A DNA stretch of 64,000 nucleotides from Tepidanaerobacteraceae bacterium (GCA_029982615.1 JARRBK010000001.1:1-64000), one strand, 5' to 3'. Positions 17,721-27,520 are shown, counted from the first letter of the stretch. Notes: generated from the sequence alone by a model not told the origin. Program-made: numbers and translations.

Positions 17721-19190
17721 TTAACCGGCATTCTGCCCTTGCCTTGCGGTTTTCGGATCTGGTTTTACCATCCTCCATGCTGTTTTGTCCACATATCTTC
17801 CATTTGTGGAAGTAACCGCATTTAAAAAAATCTTTTCCGGATCGCCGATACGTTCGGAAGGAATGGAAAACCAAATCCGGTTTTTGTACACATTAATCGC
17901 AATCGGATGTTTGAAAAAGGCTCTCTTATTCTTTTTCATAACAGCTGTCGCCTTGAAATTCCTTATTAATACCTTCATCCTTGTAGTATCCTTGTTTTTA
18001 TACAAAAATAGCGCATTAAAAATATAATCCGTATTCTTTGCAGCATTTCCACGGGTCTCAATGGCAAAGAAGTAATCTTTTCTCGAACGAACCATACCGA
18101 GAGCCTTTAAATCGTCACTTCCCTCCAGCCTGAGCAGCGGATTGTCCATAATGCTGGCATAAACAACTTTATAGGGAAGTTCCTTTCTGGATTTGAAATC
18201 CGGCACTTCATCTGTATATTTATAATAAGCATCCTCATATGTTCCGAAAAGTTCGTTTCTCCTGACAAAAGCATCAAGAAAGACACCCATAATCTTAAAC
18301 TGGGATTTATAATCCCTCATGACCTTTTGTTTAGCTCTTTCAGCTTCAGCATCTATCCTGTATATGTGCCATTTAGTTCCAACATTTTCCAACGAAAGAG
18401 GTGGGTAAAGCCCCGCCGCTGGGAGCAGAGCCCAGGGTTCGGGCCACTGATAGTGATGGACAAGATAAGAATACATGTGGGCTTTGTAATCGTGCAATTC
18501 TACGGTGTATTTCACAAAAGCGCCCACCGCCCAATGGTCGTGATGCATATCATCGGGGTCCGGGTAAAAAATATCGGTGGGTTTATAATTATCAATTATC
18601 TGCCACAGGTCTTTCACGAGGTTTTTCCCACAGTAAACCGCATTTTTGTCATAGCTGTTATTGTAAGGGGTCTTGGTATAACCGTTCCGGCTCAAATGTG
18701 GGTTGCTGTAATCCCAGTTTTGATCCCAAAGGCTATTTATGCTGCCGTCGGCATAACCCAAAAAAATTATATCGTTCACAGAAAGGCCCAAGTGCCGCAT
18801 TGCATTTGCGGTTTCCTGCTGCCTTATGAGTCCCAGTTTAATGTAGTCTTCAGGCTTTATTGTTTTTGGCCTTAAGTTTTCCTTTACTGCTCTTTCAAAT
18901 CCGTCGCCGTTTGTAACTAACACAACCTTTATCTTTTTACCCTTCCTTAGCTCAGTATATATCAAGCCGCCCATTCCCAAATTTTCGTCATCGGGGTGTG
19001 GAGCAACGATCAATATCCTGTTGCCCAATTTTATTGGTGAGGTATACAATTTGTCTCTGCTTCTTTTTACAGCATATCCCACATTTGTACAAAAATATCC
19101 AAATACTCCTATGCTATAAAAAAGGATGAAAATAACTATGGTAACCGTTAAAAAGTATTTTTTCCTGTAGAACGCATATTCTCGGCCCAT
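17721..19190 (-). CDS. PIG-L/LmbE-family deacetylase, membrane-anchored
   Basis: A 489-residue protein with one N-terminal transmembrane helix ([22 protein letters not shown]) and a PIG-L domain (about 50-260). The zinc-site motif [13 protein letters not shown] is near residue 63 and the second ligand motif [10 protein letters not shown] near 220. PIG-L enzymes are metal-dependent N-deacetylases acting on GlcNAc-type substrates. The roughly 230-residue C-terminal extension is not one I recognise; its length suggests a carbohydrate or cell-wall substrate outside the membrane, which is inference. It stands alone between aroC and pstA. Confidence 0.85.
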   Translation of the reverse strand: MGREYAFYRKKYFLTVTIVIFILFYSIGVFGYFCTNVGYAVKRSRDKLYTSPIKLGNRILIVAPHPDDENLGMGGLIYTELRKGKKIKVVLVTNGDGFERAVKENLRPKTIKPEDYIKLGLIRQQETANAMRHLGLSVNDIIFLGYADGSINSLWDQNWDYSNPHLSRNGYTKTPYNNSYDKNAVYCGKNLVKDLWQIIDNYKPTDIFYPDPDDMHHDHWAVGAFVKYTVELHDYKAHMYSYLVHHYQWPEPWALLPAAGLYPPLSLENVGTKWHIYRIDAEAERAKQKVMRDYKSQFKIMGVFLDAFVRRNELFGTYEDAYYKYTDEVPDFKSRKELPYKVVYASIMDNPLLRLEGSDDLKALGMVRSRKDYFFAIETRGNAAKNTDYIFNALFLYKNKDTTRMKVLIRNFKATAVMKKNKRAFFKHPIAINVYKNRIWFSIPSERIGDPEKIFLNAVTSTNGRYVDKTAWRMVKPDPKTARQGQNAG

Positions 19191-19363
19191 AATGTATCTC
19201 CTTTATATATTGATGCCGGCCGTAATTTACATCCTGTCTTATTCTGCTTGAAGGTTTTAGTATAAAAAGCCGCTTTCCTGCCGGAGAGGGCTCTGGAAGA
19301 GGCCTTGGTTTTTACACCCAAATCATATGAAAAATTATATCATTTAAGAATTCATATGTAAAG

Positions 19364-19386
19364 AAAAACGGCTTTTTCAGCCGTTT
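19364..19386 (-). terminator. Terminator overlapping the end of pstA
   Basis: On the minus strand AAACGGCT and AGCCGTTT form a tight stem with a 5-base loop, followed by TTCTTT. The first arm includes the pstA stop region. Confidence 0.75.
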
Positions 19387-20273
19387 CAAATTCCCGTCGT
19401 CCTTTTGTATAGCCACCTTGCAACCCATCTTGCAGTTATATTAAACAAAAGCACAATGATTATCAAAACTGCGGACGCGCCATCTGCTATCTGCCTGGCA
19501 TCAGGAGCCATCCCTTCACTGTTAACTTTCCATATGTGCACCGCAAGAGTCTCAGCCGGGCGGAATAAGTACAGAGGAGAATTTGAATTAAAGGGATTCC
19601 AGTTGGAAAATTCAAGGGGCGGTGTGGTTATACCGGCAGTGTACAGCAGTGCTGCAGCTTCACCAAACACGCGCCCCGCAGTGAGTATAATGCCCGTCAC
19701 CAGGCCGGGAATGGCTGCCACCAGCACCACATGCACTATGGTCTGCCACTGGGTAGCTCCCAGGGCAAGAGAGGCTTCCCTTAATTCATTTTTGACGCTT
19801 CTTAATGTATCTTCTGATATCCTTGTCATAACTGGTAGATTGAGCACCGTAAGCGCTAGAGCGCCTGACATTATGGAAAAGCCCCATTTTAAAACCGTCA
19901 CGAAAAATAGCAGGCCGAAGAGACCTATGACTATGGATGGAAGGGAAGCCAGGGTCTCTGTACAGATCCTGATTATTTTAGTCCAACGGGTTTCCCGGGA
20001 GAACTCGGCAAGGTAAATCCCCGCGCCAAGGCCTATGGGTATTGTAAAAATCATGGTAAGAATGAGGATAAGAAAGGAGTTGAATATTTGGGGCCCTACA
20101 CCTCCGCCTGCCCTGAAAGCACTGGGAGGACTGGTAAGAAAATGCCAGTTGACGACCCGTAAACCATGGTATAAAATGTATCCTACCAGAGCTAATAATA
20201 TCATTGTAACAAACAGTGCCATTGTACAAAAAACAAAAGTAGCTATTTTATCGCTTGTTCTGGCATTTATCAT
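19386..20273 (-). CDS. pstA: Phosphate ABC transporter permease PstA
   Basis: A 295-residue six-helix permease. The EAA loop LREASLALGATQWQTIVHVVL identifies a binding-protein-dependent permease, and GLFGLLFFVTVLKWGFSIMSGALALTVLNLP is typical of PstA. With PstC it forms the channel of the high-affinity phosphate importer. Its start overlaps the pstC stop by four bases, indicating translational coupling. Neither pstB nor pstS nor phoU is adjacent, which is unusual; the downstream terminator shows the transcript ends here. Confidence 0.93.
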   Translation of the reverse strand: MINARTSDKIATFVFCTMALFVTMILLALVGYILYHGLRVVNWHFLTSPPSAFRAGGGVGPQIFNSFLILILTMIFTIPIGLGAGIYLAEFSRETRWTKIIRICTETLASLPSIVIGLFGLLFFVTVLKWGFSIMSGALALTVLNLPVMTRISEDTLRSVKNELREASLALGATQWQTIVHVVLVAAIPGLVTGIILTAGRVFGEAAALLYTAGITTPPLEFSNWNPFNSNSPLYLFRPAETLAVHIWKVNSEGMAPDARQIADGASAVLIIIVLLFNITARWVARWLYKRTTGI

Positions 20274-21160
20274 CTCGCTGCCCTCCTGCTTTCAATCAAC
20301 CTTATGAGCATAATAAACATAAACGAGATCAGCATCAACAGCAGTGCAATGGACCAAAGCGCATCGTTCCACACGGTACCCATCACCGTATTGCTCATTT
20401 CCATGGTTATTATACTGGTCATGGTGTGCATCGGCTTCAATAGCGAATCCGGCATCCTGACGGCATTTCCTATAACCATCTGTACCGCCAGCGCTTCTCC
20501 GAAAGCGCGGGCAAGCCCAAGAACCACGCCCGTCAAAATTCCCGGCAAAGCCGCGGGAAGAAGCACCATCCTTATGGTCTGCCACCGGGTAGCTCCCAGT
20601 GCAAGAGAGGCTTCTCGTATGTCTTTTGATAGTGTTTGTAGGCTATCAGTGGAAACACTGGCTATAGTGGGAAATATCATGATGGCAAGCACTATTGCAC
20701 CCGCCAGCAAACTGAATCCAAGACCACCGATATGGTTTCTAATGAAGGGCACCATTACGCTGAGGCCTATCCAGCCATAAACCACTGACGGTATGCCTAC
20801 GAAGACCTCGATTATCGGCTGAAGAATTTTACGGCCCCAGCCGGGTGAAATTTCAGACATGAATATCGCTACACCTATGCTAAAAGGGGTTATTAAAATA
20901 AGAGCGAGGAGAGAGACTGCCACAGAACCCGCAATAAAAGGCAATGCGCCGATAAACGGACCTCCCTCGGATTTCGGAGCATCCGGGCGCCATACTGTGG
21001 TAAACAAAAAATTTCCGATGGAGGCACCGTCTATGATAAAAGTTGAAAGGCCTTTTGAAGCGATGAAGATTATTATCGAAAGGGTCGTCAGTATAATAAA
21101 AGTTGCACACAACATTGTAAAACTCTTGCCAAGCTTGTTTATTATCTTCTGATCAGCCAT
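20270..21160 (-). CDS. pstC: Phosphate ABC transporter permease PstC
   Basis: A 296-residue permease, full length, with six predicted helices and the EAA loop IREASLALGATRWQTIRMVLLPAALPG. PstC pairs with PstA in the inner-membrane channel. Expression is very likely under PhoP control, because a four-unit Pho box and a TATGAT -10 element lie upstream. The normal first gene, pstS, is missing here; upstream is guaA's terminator. Confidence 0.93.
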   Translation of the reverse strand: MADQKIINKLGKSFTMLCATFIILTTLSIIIFIASKGLSTFIIDGASIGNFLFTTVWRPDAPKSEGGPFIGALPFIAGSVAVSLLALILITPFSIGVAIFMSEISPGWGRKILQPIIEVFVGIPSVVYGWIGLSVMVPFIRNHIGGLGFSLLAGAIVLAIMIFPTIASVSTDSLQTLSKDIREASLALGATRWQTIRMVLLPAALPGILTGVVLGLARAFGEALAVQMVIGNAVRMPDSLLKPMHTMTSIITMEMSNTVMGTVWNDALWSIALLLMLISFMFIMLIRLIESRRAAR

Positions 21161-21193
21161 TTCCGGTCCCCTTTTGAATTTTGTCCCATTAAA

Positions 21194-21258
21194 ATCATAA
21201 CAAGTTTACATTTAAATAATGTTATTAAAATGTTAAGTTTATGTAAATTTTGAGTAAA
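21194..21258 (-). promoter_or_regulatory. Pho box and promoter of pstCA
   Basis: On the minus strand four hexamers, TTTACT, TTTACA, TTAACA and ATAACA, start exactly 11 bases apart (21258 down to 21220), the spacing of Bacillus PhoP boxes (TTAACA-like repeats with 5-bp gaps). A TATGAT -10 element (21194-21199) follows, and the repeats cover the -35 position, as expected for a PhoP-activated promoter. The match to consensus and spacing is seen directly; PhoP binding is inferred. Confidence 0.82.
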
Positions 21259-21294
21259 TTTCAATGTGACATCTTAATGCTTTGCCATTTAAAA

Positions 21295-21324
21295 GCCCAG
21301 AGCATTCGGCTTCTGGGCAAATTT
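21295..21324. terminator. Bidirectional terminator after guaA
   Basis: GCCCAGA and TCTGGGC pair around a 10-base loop. The plus strand reads AAATTTTTT afterwards and the minus strand reads TTTT, so it can stop guaA transcription (minus). Confidence 0.75.
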
Positions 21325-21325
21325 T

Positions 21326-22861
21326 TTATTCCCACTCAATCGTTGATGGCGGTTTTGAGGTAATGTCGTAGACTACTCTGTTGACCCCCGGAACTTCATT
21401 GACTATGCGGGTGGATATGTTATCCAGGACATCTGCCGGCAGCCTAGCCCAATCAGCGGTCATGCCGTCTTCACTTACAACAGCCCGTATCGCTACCGTA
21501 TACGCATAAGTGCGTTCATCTCCCATTACCCCAACGCTCCTTATATCCGGCAGCACCGCAAAGGCTTGCCATAACTGCCTGTAAAGGCCCGCCTTCTTAA
21601 TCTCTTCATGAACAATGGCGTCAGCCTCCCTCAAAATATCCAGCTTTTCTGGGGTCACCTCGCCCAGCACCCTTATGGCAAGGCCGGGGCCGGGAAAGGG
21701 CTGTCGGTATACTATGTCTTCCGGAAGGCCCAGCTGGGCCCCTATCTTTCTCACCTCATCCTTGAATAAGTCCCTTAACGGCTCTATGAGTTCAAATTCC
21801 ACATCCTCTGGAAGCCCCCCCACATTGTGGTGGCTTTTTATTACAGCTGCGGTTTCAGTGCCGCTTTCAATCACATCAGGATACAGAGTCCCCTGAACAA
21901 GGTAATCTATTTTCCCGAGCTTTGCCGCCTCGCTTTCAAAAACCCTTATGAACTCCTCACCAATGATTTTCCTCTTTCTTTCCGGATCTGTCACTCCTTT
22001 CAGCTTATCCAAGAATCGATTGGAGGCATCTACAGCTATCAGATTGATGTGAAATTTATCCCTAAAGGTTTTCTCCACGCTTTGAGCCTCATTTTTCCTT
22101 AAAAGGCCGTGGTCCACGAAAATGCAGGTAAGCTTGTCCCCTATAGCCTTATGGGTAATCAGCGCGGCTACAGAAGAGTCCACACCTCCGCTTAAAGCGC
22201 ACAGTGCTTTTTTGTCCCCTACTTTTTTTCTGATCAGTTTTACCTGTTCTTCAACAAAAGCCTTCATGGACCACGTTCCGCTCAAACCTGCCACACCGAA
22301 GAGAAAATTGTTCAGGATCTCTCTTCCCCTGGGAGTATGGACCACCTCGGGATGAAACTGCACTCCGAAAAGATTTTTCCCGTTACTCACAGCCGCATAC
22401 GGTGTGTTTTTTGTATGAGCCAGTGTCATAAACCCCTCCGGCAGGGCGAGAATAGAATCGCTGTGGCTCATCCATACGATCATTTTTTTCTCAAGCTCCC
22501 GGAAAAGCCCTCCGTCTTGATCCACAAAGAGCTCCGTCCGCCCATATTCCCTTGCCCGGGCTGGCTCTACCCTGCCCCCGAGCAGGTGGCACATGAGCTG
22601 CATACCGTAGCATATCCCCAGGATAGGGATCCCCGTCTCGAAGAGCCTCCTGTCGCAAATTGGAGCATTTTCAGAGTATACACTGGCTGGCCCACCGGAG
22701 AATATGATGGCTTTAGGCCGCTTTTTCAAAATATCCTCAAGCGGGGTTCTGTACGGCAGGATTTCGCAAAAAACATGAGCTTCCCGCACCCGCCGGGCTA
22801 TAAGCTGGCTGTACTGGCCGCCAAAATCCAGAATGATGACGTTTTCCTTAATATCCGGCAT
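21326..22861 (-). CDS. guaA: GMP synthase (glutamine-hydrolysing)
   Basis: A 511-residue GuaA, full length. The class I glutamine amidotransferase domain (1-190) has the nucleophile Cys in GICYGMQL and the His-Glu pair in [11 protein letters not shown]. The ATP-pyrophosphatase domain has the PP-loop [14 protein letters not shown] (about 220), and the C-terminal dimerisation domain ends in [10 protein letters not shown]. It converts XMP to GMP. No guanine riboswitch is evident upstream (22862-23040). Confidence 0.98.
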   Translation of the reverse strand: MPDIKENVIILDFGGQYSQLIARRVREAHVFCEILPYRTPLEDILKKRPKAIIFSGGPASVYSENAPICDRRLFETGIPILGICYGMQLMCHLLGGRVEPARAREYGRTELFVDQDGGLFRELEKKMIVWMSHSDSILALPEGFMTLAHTKNTPYAAVSNGKNLFGVQFHPEVVHTPRGREILNNFLFGVAGLSGTWSMKAFVEEQVKLIRKKVGDKKALCALSGGVDSSVAALITHKAIGDKLTCIFVDHGLLRKNEAQSVEKTFRDKFHINLIAVDASNRFLDKLKGVTDPERKRKIIGEEFIRVFESEAAKLGKIDYLVQGTLYPDVIESGTETAAVIKSHHNVGGLPEDVEFELIEPLRDLFKDEVRKIGAQLGLPEDIVYRQPFPGPGLAIRVLGEVTPEKLDILREADAIVHEEIKKAGLYRQLWQAFAVLPDIRSVGVMGDERTYAYTVAIRAVVSEDGMTADWARLPADVLDNISTRIVNEVPGVNRVVYDITSKPPSTIEWE

Positions 22862-23043
22862 TAAAAGACCTCCATTTCAGATGTATAAAAATAATGCTGA
22901 ATTTTATATTTTTAACTTTTTTATTATATTATCCCATAAAATTTGAAGCTTTTCCCCAATAAACAGCAAAAAATTAATTCATTTGACAACCCTTTAAGGG
23001 AGCACTGCGTGCTCGTATGCATTCGGATTAAGGATATTGTTTT

Positions 23044-23637
23044 TTATGCCATTTCAGAAAAACAATATAATGCATTTTCGGTTATTAACATATCCATTTT
23101 TACATCATGTTCTTCAGTTGGAAGGTTGTCAGTCACCTGCATTTCGAAGGCAACGGCAATTTTTTTAACCTCCGGCCGGAGCTTGGGCAAAAAGCTGTCA
23201 TAATACCCCGCTCCATAGCCCATGCGGTTTCCATTTTTGTCAAAGGCCACGCCCGGAACCACCACCAGGTCTATTTCTTCCGGCGAAATGCCTTTGTCTC
23301 CAGGGGGCTCCGGTATGCCGAAAGCGCCCGGCAAAAGATCATCCAGCCCTTTTATTTCCACGGCCAAAAGCCCGAAGCCTTTTTTCACTTTGGGCACCGC
23401 CACCCTTTTCCCTTCCGCCAGAGTTTTTGTGATGGCATCTCCGGTTTTAACCTCGTTTTTTGCATCCACGTAAAACATAATCGTATTTGCTCTATGAAAT
23501 TCCTCAAGAGAGAAAAGCCTGGACATGATTTTTCCGCTTTTTTCCATTACATCTTCTGCGGCAAGCTTGGAACGAGCTCTTAAAAATGTGCTCCTCAATT
23601 CTTTTTTATTATTCATGGGATATTTCTCTTCTGTCAC
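23044..23637 (-). CDS. 5-formyltetrahydrofolate cyclo-ligase family
   Basis: A 197-residue enzyme that converts 5-formyl-THF to 5,10-methenyl-THF using ATP. The C-terminal nucleotide-binding loop NRMGYGAGYYDSFLPKL and the N-terminal basic RSTFLRARSKL are diagnostic. The start is GTG at 23637, with GGGAGG 9 bases upstream; the Met seven codons later has only a weak site. It is monocistronic as far as I can see. Confidence 0.93.
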   Translation of the reverse strand: MTEEKYPMNNKKELRSTFLRARSKLAAEDVMEKSGKIMSRLFSLEEFHRANTIMFYVDAKNEVKTGDAITKTLAEGKRVAVPKVKKGFGLLAVEIKGLDDLLPGAFGIPEPPGDKGISPEEIDLVVVPGVAFDKNGNRMGYGAGYYDSFLPKLRPEVKKIAVAFEMQVTDNLPTEEHDVKMDMLITENALYCFSEMA

Positions 23638-23673
23638 GACATAAGACCTCCCCCGCCTTCATCTCTGTGTACT

Positions 23674-24252
23674 TTAATTTACAATATGCGCCATATGTCT
23701 TTCTCCCTTTTTCCTGCATTCTTGACAAGTCTTATTTCGGGCAGAATGCCATTTGAATTTATGACGGCCAGTTTCACACTCAAAAACAACAAGAGATTCT
23801 CGGCAAACCTGCCTCCCGACGACATCGTATACGAAGTAATCTATTAAGCAAGGGCTATCGATACACTCATCAGGGTATTTTAGCTTCCATAATTCCCATA
23901 CTCTTCTCCAGGCGCGGGCATTCATATTATCTATATATCCATATTGATAGCAAAAAATGTCAAGAAAACTTGAGAGCAGTGGAATTGAAGTTTTCATTAT
24001 ACCTGTTCTCAATGCTACTTTGATTGTATTTACATCACTAGCCACATCTAGATAATCAAAGTTTTTTATATCATCCCAAACCTTCAATACAACCATATCT
24101 CTAAAAACATATCGGCTTTCTTGTTGCCGTATCCAGCTCCACGTTCTTTAATAAGAAAATTCGCTCCTAACTTCCTGAACATTAAGTTCTTTATTTAAAT
24201 CCAGGCCCATCTCATTTAAAATCGATTTAAAAAAAGCAGTAAAGTTTTCCAT
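23674..24252 (-). pseudogene. Unrecognised 193-codon gene interrupted by an in-frame TAA
   Basis: The track shows a 140-residue ORF (23674-24096), but the reading frame continues upstream through a single TAA (24148-24150) to an ATG at 24252, which has GAAGGGAG just before it. The joined product would be MENFTAFFKSILNEMG...SY-stop-RTWSWIRQQESRYVF..., with protein-like composition on both sides of the stop. So this is one gene with a nonsense codon at position 35. The C-terminal part has KTCQECRKKG, a possible metal-binding pair, and a region (SDVNTIKVALRTGI; ARAWRRVWELW) loosely like helix-hairpin-helix glycosylase-type helical domains; that resemblance is weak. It follows a decayed methylase, so it may have been part of a restriction-modification locus. 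Confidence 0.6.
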
Positions 24253-24264
24253 TTTTCTCCCTTC

Positions 24265-24522
24265 AAATAAAAACACTTGCATGATTTGAAAACCAATGGG
24301 TACCGTTGTACCACCACCTACAAACTGATCTAACACTGTTTCTCCCGGCTATGAATACCGCATAATTATATTTCTAGGTATATAAGGAGACCAGTTGCCA
24401 CGATACTTTCCATTATGTGTTGCCCATTCTCCCCTATCAGGAAAACTCCAAACCGTAGTAGTTTCCAGCTTAAAATTTTCCGGTTGCAAGGATTTTTGCC
24501 TTTTATTTTTATACTCCGTCAT
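24265..24522 (-). pseudogene. Remnant of a DpnA-like DNA adenine methyltransferase
   Basis: Starting at ATG 24522, with AAAGGAGC upstream and 20 bases past the dam stop codon, the frame reads TTVWSFPDRGEWATHNGKYR and GNWSPYIPRNI, then a TAG stop (24349-24351), then PGETVLDQFVGGGTT, the SAM-binding motif. This is the N-terminal part of the DpnA-type second methylase. After the motif the sequence leaves the family, so most of the enzyme (about 170 residues) is deleted. The gene is dead by both a nonsense codon and truncation. dam followed by a dpnA-like gene is the order in DpnII-type systems. Confidence 0.78.
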
Positions 24523-24542
24523 GTTTTGCTCCTTTATTTATA

Positions 24543-25478
24543 TTAAAATACTGCACATCTACCAGCCACTCTTTCTTCGGCAGGAAGGTAATTGGTTATT
24601 AGAAGTTCATTAATATTCCCCCTGCCATTTCCCTTACTGTTTATTGCTCGCTTCGCTTTAACCCGATAAATGTAATAACCTTCATAGAGTATATCAAAAA
24701 AATCATCATGGGGATTTGTGTTCTTCGGATCAGAATTGCTTAGGATAAGTTTAGCGCCTCTAGCATCTAAAAATCTGTAGAAATCTGCCAACTCTTTTTG
24801 ATGCTTATCTGTAAAATCATCTTCATGATAAGCTGTAAAGCTCGAAGTGGAGCTTATGGGACGATATGGAGGATCAAAATACACCAGCGTATGTCTGTCA
24901 ACATAATCTGCGCAAGTTTTATAATCTTCACAGGTTATGGTAACATTTTTAAGTAATTTACTTACCGTCAAGAGGTTTGATTCATCACAAATAGTAGGAT
25001 GCTTATATTCACCTGCCGGAACGTTAAACAGGCCATCCCGATTAACCCTATAAAGGCCGTTATAACAGGTACGGTTTAAAAATATAAAAAGGGCAGCTTT
25101 TTCTATATCAGCATCTTTTTCATTTTCGTGGGAGGTTTTCAACTCATTAAATCTATCCCTTACATAATAATAATATTTTTTACGATCGCCGTATTCTAAG
25201 GATAAATAGTTATGCTCATATATTTTTAAAATATCAATTAGTTCATTTACATTATATTTTAAAACAATATAGGCGTTTATGAGATCGTTATTTAAATCAT
25301 TTATATATATTTCTTTTAAATTGTAGTGTGTTAAAATATCGAAAAGCACGGCACCACCACCCACGAAGGGTTCACAGTACTTGTACACGGTATCACCCAG
25401 TTCTTCAGGATAGTAGCTCCGAATAGTACTTAAGAGTTGACTTTTGCCTCCAGCCCATTTAACAAACGGTTTTGCCAT
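24543..25478 (-). CDS. Dam-family DNA adenine methyltransferase (DpnM-like)
   Basis: A 311-residue N6-adenine methylase, full length and intact. Motif I is FVKWAGGKSQLL at the N terminus and motif IV is LVYFDPPYRPIS near residue 202. In this family (Dam, M.DpnIIA) the target is GATC. It stands directly upstream of the remnant of a second methylase and there is no recognisable restriction endonuclease, so it may now act as a solitary methylase. The upstream terminator (25558-25592) isolates it from the ABC exporter. Confidence 0.93.
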   Translation of the reverse strand: MAKPFVKWAGGKSQLLSTIRSYYPEELGDTVYKYCEPFVGGGAVLFDILTHYNLKEIYINDLNNDLINAYIVLKYNVNELIDILKIYEHNYLSLEYGDRKKYYYYVRDRFNELKTSHENEKDADIEKAALFIFLNRTCYNGLYRVNRDGLFNVPAGEYKHPTICDESNLLTVSKLLKNVTITCEDYKTCADYVDRHTLVYFDPPYRPISSTSSFTAYHEDDFTDKHQKELADFYRFLDARGAKLILSNSDPKNTNPHDDFFDILYEGYYIYRVKAKRAINSKGNGRGNINELLITNYLPAEERVAGRCAVF

Positions 25479-25557
25479 TACAATATCCTCCGAGACAGAA
25501 TTTAAATTATCAATCCAGAAACATTATACCATAGCGAGCAGGATTTATCATCTTATC

Positions 25558-25592
25558 AAAAAACCCTGGTCTACTTTATATTGAAGCCAGGG
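25558..25592 (-). terminator. Rho-independent terminator after the ABC exporter operon
   Basis: On the minus strand CCCTGG and CCAGGG pair around a 17-base loop, followed by TTTTTT. It lies between the ABC-2 permease gene and dam. Confidence 0.78.
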
Positions 25593-25777
25593 TAAAATTA
25601 TGCATTTTCTTTTGCGTATTTATTTCATTTTTACCTTCATAAGCACATCCTGACCTTTTTTACATATTTTTTCCTTTTCCTTCGGAATGTTTGAATATAT
25701 TAAGCATTCAGATTAATATTCAATATGCAGCAGTGTTTCATCCTTGAGTTTTAATATGTACTCCTCATTTATAATCG

Positions 25778-26506
25778 TTACTCTGTTTTTCTGTAAACCT
25801 TAATTCCGATTGCGGCAAAAATCAATAAATATATTATTAACACTAGAATGTGCATAACTATTGAATAACCATAATTTATGTTTCTAAGTCCTTGAGTTGT
25901 ATGGGTAAGAGGCAAAAAAAGTATAATTTGCTTTAACAAATAAGGCATTTTTTCTATGGGAAAAAATGTACCACACAAAAACGCCATTGGAGTTATGATA
26001 AAATTATTGAATTTACCCATATCTTCATGAGAAGTCACGACAAGGCCTGACGTAAAGCCTAGAGCAGCAAAAACAAGGCAATTAAGCATAGCTACCAACA
26101 TAAAACAACCATTTACTTTAATATTTGTTTTAAACAAAAATGCCAATAAAAGTATCAATACAGCAGAATACATGCCTCTAAAAGCACTCGCTAGAATTTT
26201 GCCAAAAGTAAATTCCAACGGGCTTATAGGAGCAATTACAAATTCTTCCAATGTCTTTTCGTATATTTTTGCGATGTTAATAGAATAAGCCGCCGAGCTA
26301 AAGCTTGTCGTCATAGTAGTAAGTGCAATAATACCCGGGACTATAAAAGCTATATAATCTTTTCCCCCCACTTTTATTTCACTGCCTATCCCCCATCCAA
26401 AAGCAATTAAATACAAAGTAGGAGAAATCATATTGCTAAAAGTAATGCTCCAAAATTTTCTTTTAAAAAAAATGTACTCTTGCCATAAGACGGTCAATAT
26501 CCCCAT
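25778..26506 (-). CDS. ABC-2 type exporter permease
   Basis: A 242-residue membrane protein with about six hydrophobic segments, of the ABC-2 family. The family signature region GTFFPIEKMPYLLKQIILFLPLTHTTQGLR is near the C terminus. It starts one base after the ATPase stop codon on the same strand, so the two are coupled and form a two-gene exporter. Substrate unknown; drug, polyketide and lipid export are all known for this class. Regulation by the divergent ArsR gene is possible. Confidence 0.9.
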   Translation of the reverse strand: MGILTVLWQEYIFFKRKFWSITFSNMISPTLYLIAFGWGIGSEIKVGGKDYIAFIVPGIIALTTMTTSFSSAAYSINIAKIYEKTLEEFVIAPISPLEFTFGKILASAFRGMYSAVLILLLAFLFKTNIKVNGCFMLVAMLNCLVFAALGFTSGLVVTSHEDMGKFNNFIITPMAFLCGTFFPIEKMPYLLKQIILFLPLTHTTQGLRNINYGYSIVMHILVLIIYLLIFAAIGIKVYRKTE

Positions 26507-27346
26507 TTACTCCATCCTCCGGTTAGTGAGCTTTAAAAATACATCTTCCAAATTCGTCTCTCTTATGTTGACACTACTACTATGTAATGCTTCAGCCCTT
26601 TTAAATGCTTGTTCTCTTGTGGCAAAAAATTCTCTTACAGTCTTGCCGTCAACAAAATATTCCAGTACAAAGCTCCCTGCTTTCTTTATTAAATCTTTAG
26701 GGTTACCCAATTCAACCAAAACACCTTCATTCATAAGCCCTACCCTCTCACAAAGCATTTCTGCCTCTTCAATGTAATGGGTGGTTAATACAACAGTTAA
26801 ATTTTTTTGATGCAAGGTTTTGGCTAAGTCCCATATCTTTCTTCTTATATCCGGATCCAAGGAAGCTGTAGGTTCATCCAGTATTAATACTTGAGGGTCA
26901 TGCATCAGTGCTCTAGCAATCATTAACTTCTTTTGCATACCGCCAGATAGCTTTCTAACCTCTTCCTTACTCTTCGATGCAAGTTCAAAAAAGTCCAGCA
27001 ATTCTTCAATTTTCCTCTTCCTTTTTTGAACAGGAATTTTGTAAAGGCGGCCATGGAGCTCTAAATTTTCCCAAACAGTCATTTCCCATTCTAAATTTAT
27101 ATACTGCGGTACCACTCCAAGTTTTCGTTTTACCAAAGAATTGTCTCTACTGATATGAATACCATCAACAAACACCTCACCCGATGTGGAAGAAGTTAAT
27201 GTACAAAGTATTTTAACAACACTCGTCTTACCTGCGCCATTAGGGCCTAACAATCCAAAAAATTCCCCTTTAGAAATATTCAAACTTAAATTGTTGACTG
27301 CCAAAACATTGCCATATTTTTTCGTTAAATTTTGTATAACAATCAA
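26507..27346 (-). CDS. ABC exporter ATPase
   Basis: A 279-residue ATPase from a TTG start at 27346, chosen because AAGGAGG lies 8 bases upstream and IVIQNLTKKYG is the normal ABC start; the track's extra 43 N-terminal residues do not belong to the family. Walker A is GPNGAGKTS, the signature LSGGMQKKL and Walker B LILDEPTASLDP, followed by the switch His in TTHYIEEAE. The C-terminal extension (about 215-279) is typical of DrrA/CcmA-like exporters. Paired with the permease immediately downstream. Confidence 0.92.
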   Translation of the reverse strand: MIVIQNLTKKYGNVLAVNNLSLNISKGEFFGLLGPNGAGKTSVVKILCTLTSSTSGEVFVDGIHISRDNSLVKRKLGVVPQYINLEWEMTVWENLELHGRLYKIPVQKRKRKIEELLDFFELASKSKEEVRKLSGGMQKKLMIARALMHDPQVLILDEPTASLDPDIRRKIWDLAKTLHQKNLTVVLTTHYIEEAEMLCERVGLMNEGVLVELGNPKDLIKKAGSFVLEYFVDGKTVREFFATREQAFKRAEALHSSSVNIRETNLEDVFLKLTNRRME

Positions 27347-27520
27347 CCCATCTGCCTCCTTATAAATTCTGCGGTAGTATGTCTTTTTTCTTTTGATCAG
27401 TTTTCTGTCCAGGCTGTAAACTTCGTCAAGAAAGAAAACATGGCAGTCGATGGAAACCTCGCAATAAATATTCATCCCTGCTCGGGTGTGCAGTTACATT
27501 CTCGCATACGAGTTTTATAA

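Noticed and set aside
22862-23043. Guanine riboswitch before guaA
   Set aside because: No purine-aptamer core motifs are visible in this AT-rich stretch.
24349-24351. TAG in the dpnA-like frame as pyrrolysine or readthrough
   Set aside because: The downstream part of the enzyme is deleted anyway, and the gene after it has a TAA, so decay explains both.
27347-27475. N-terminal 43-residue extension of the ABC ATPase
   Set aside because: A ribosome site and TTG at 27346 mark the true start; the extension is not conserved family sequence.
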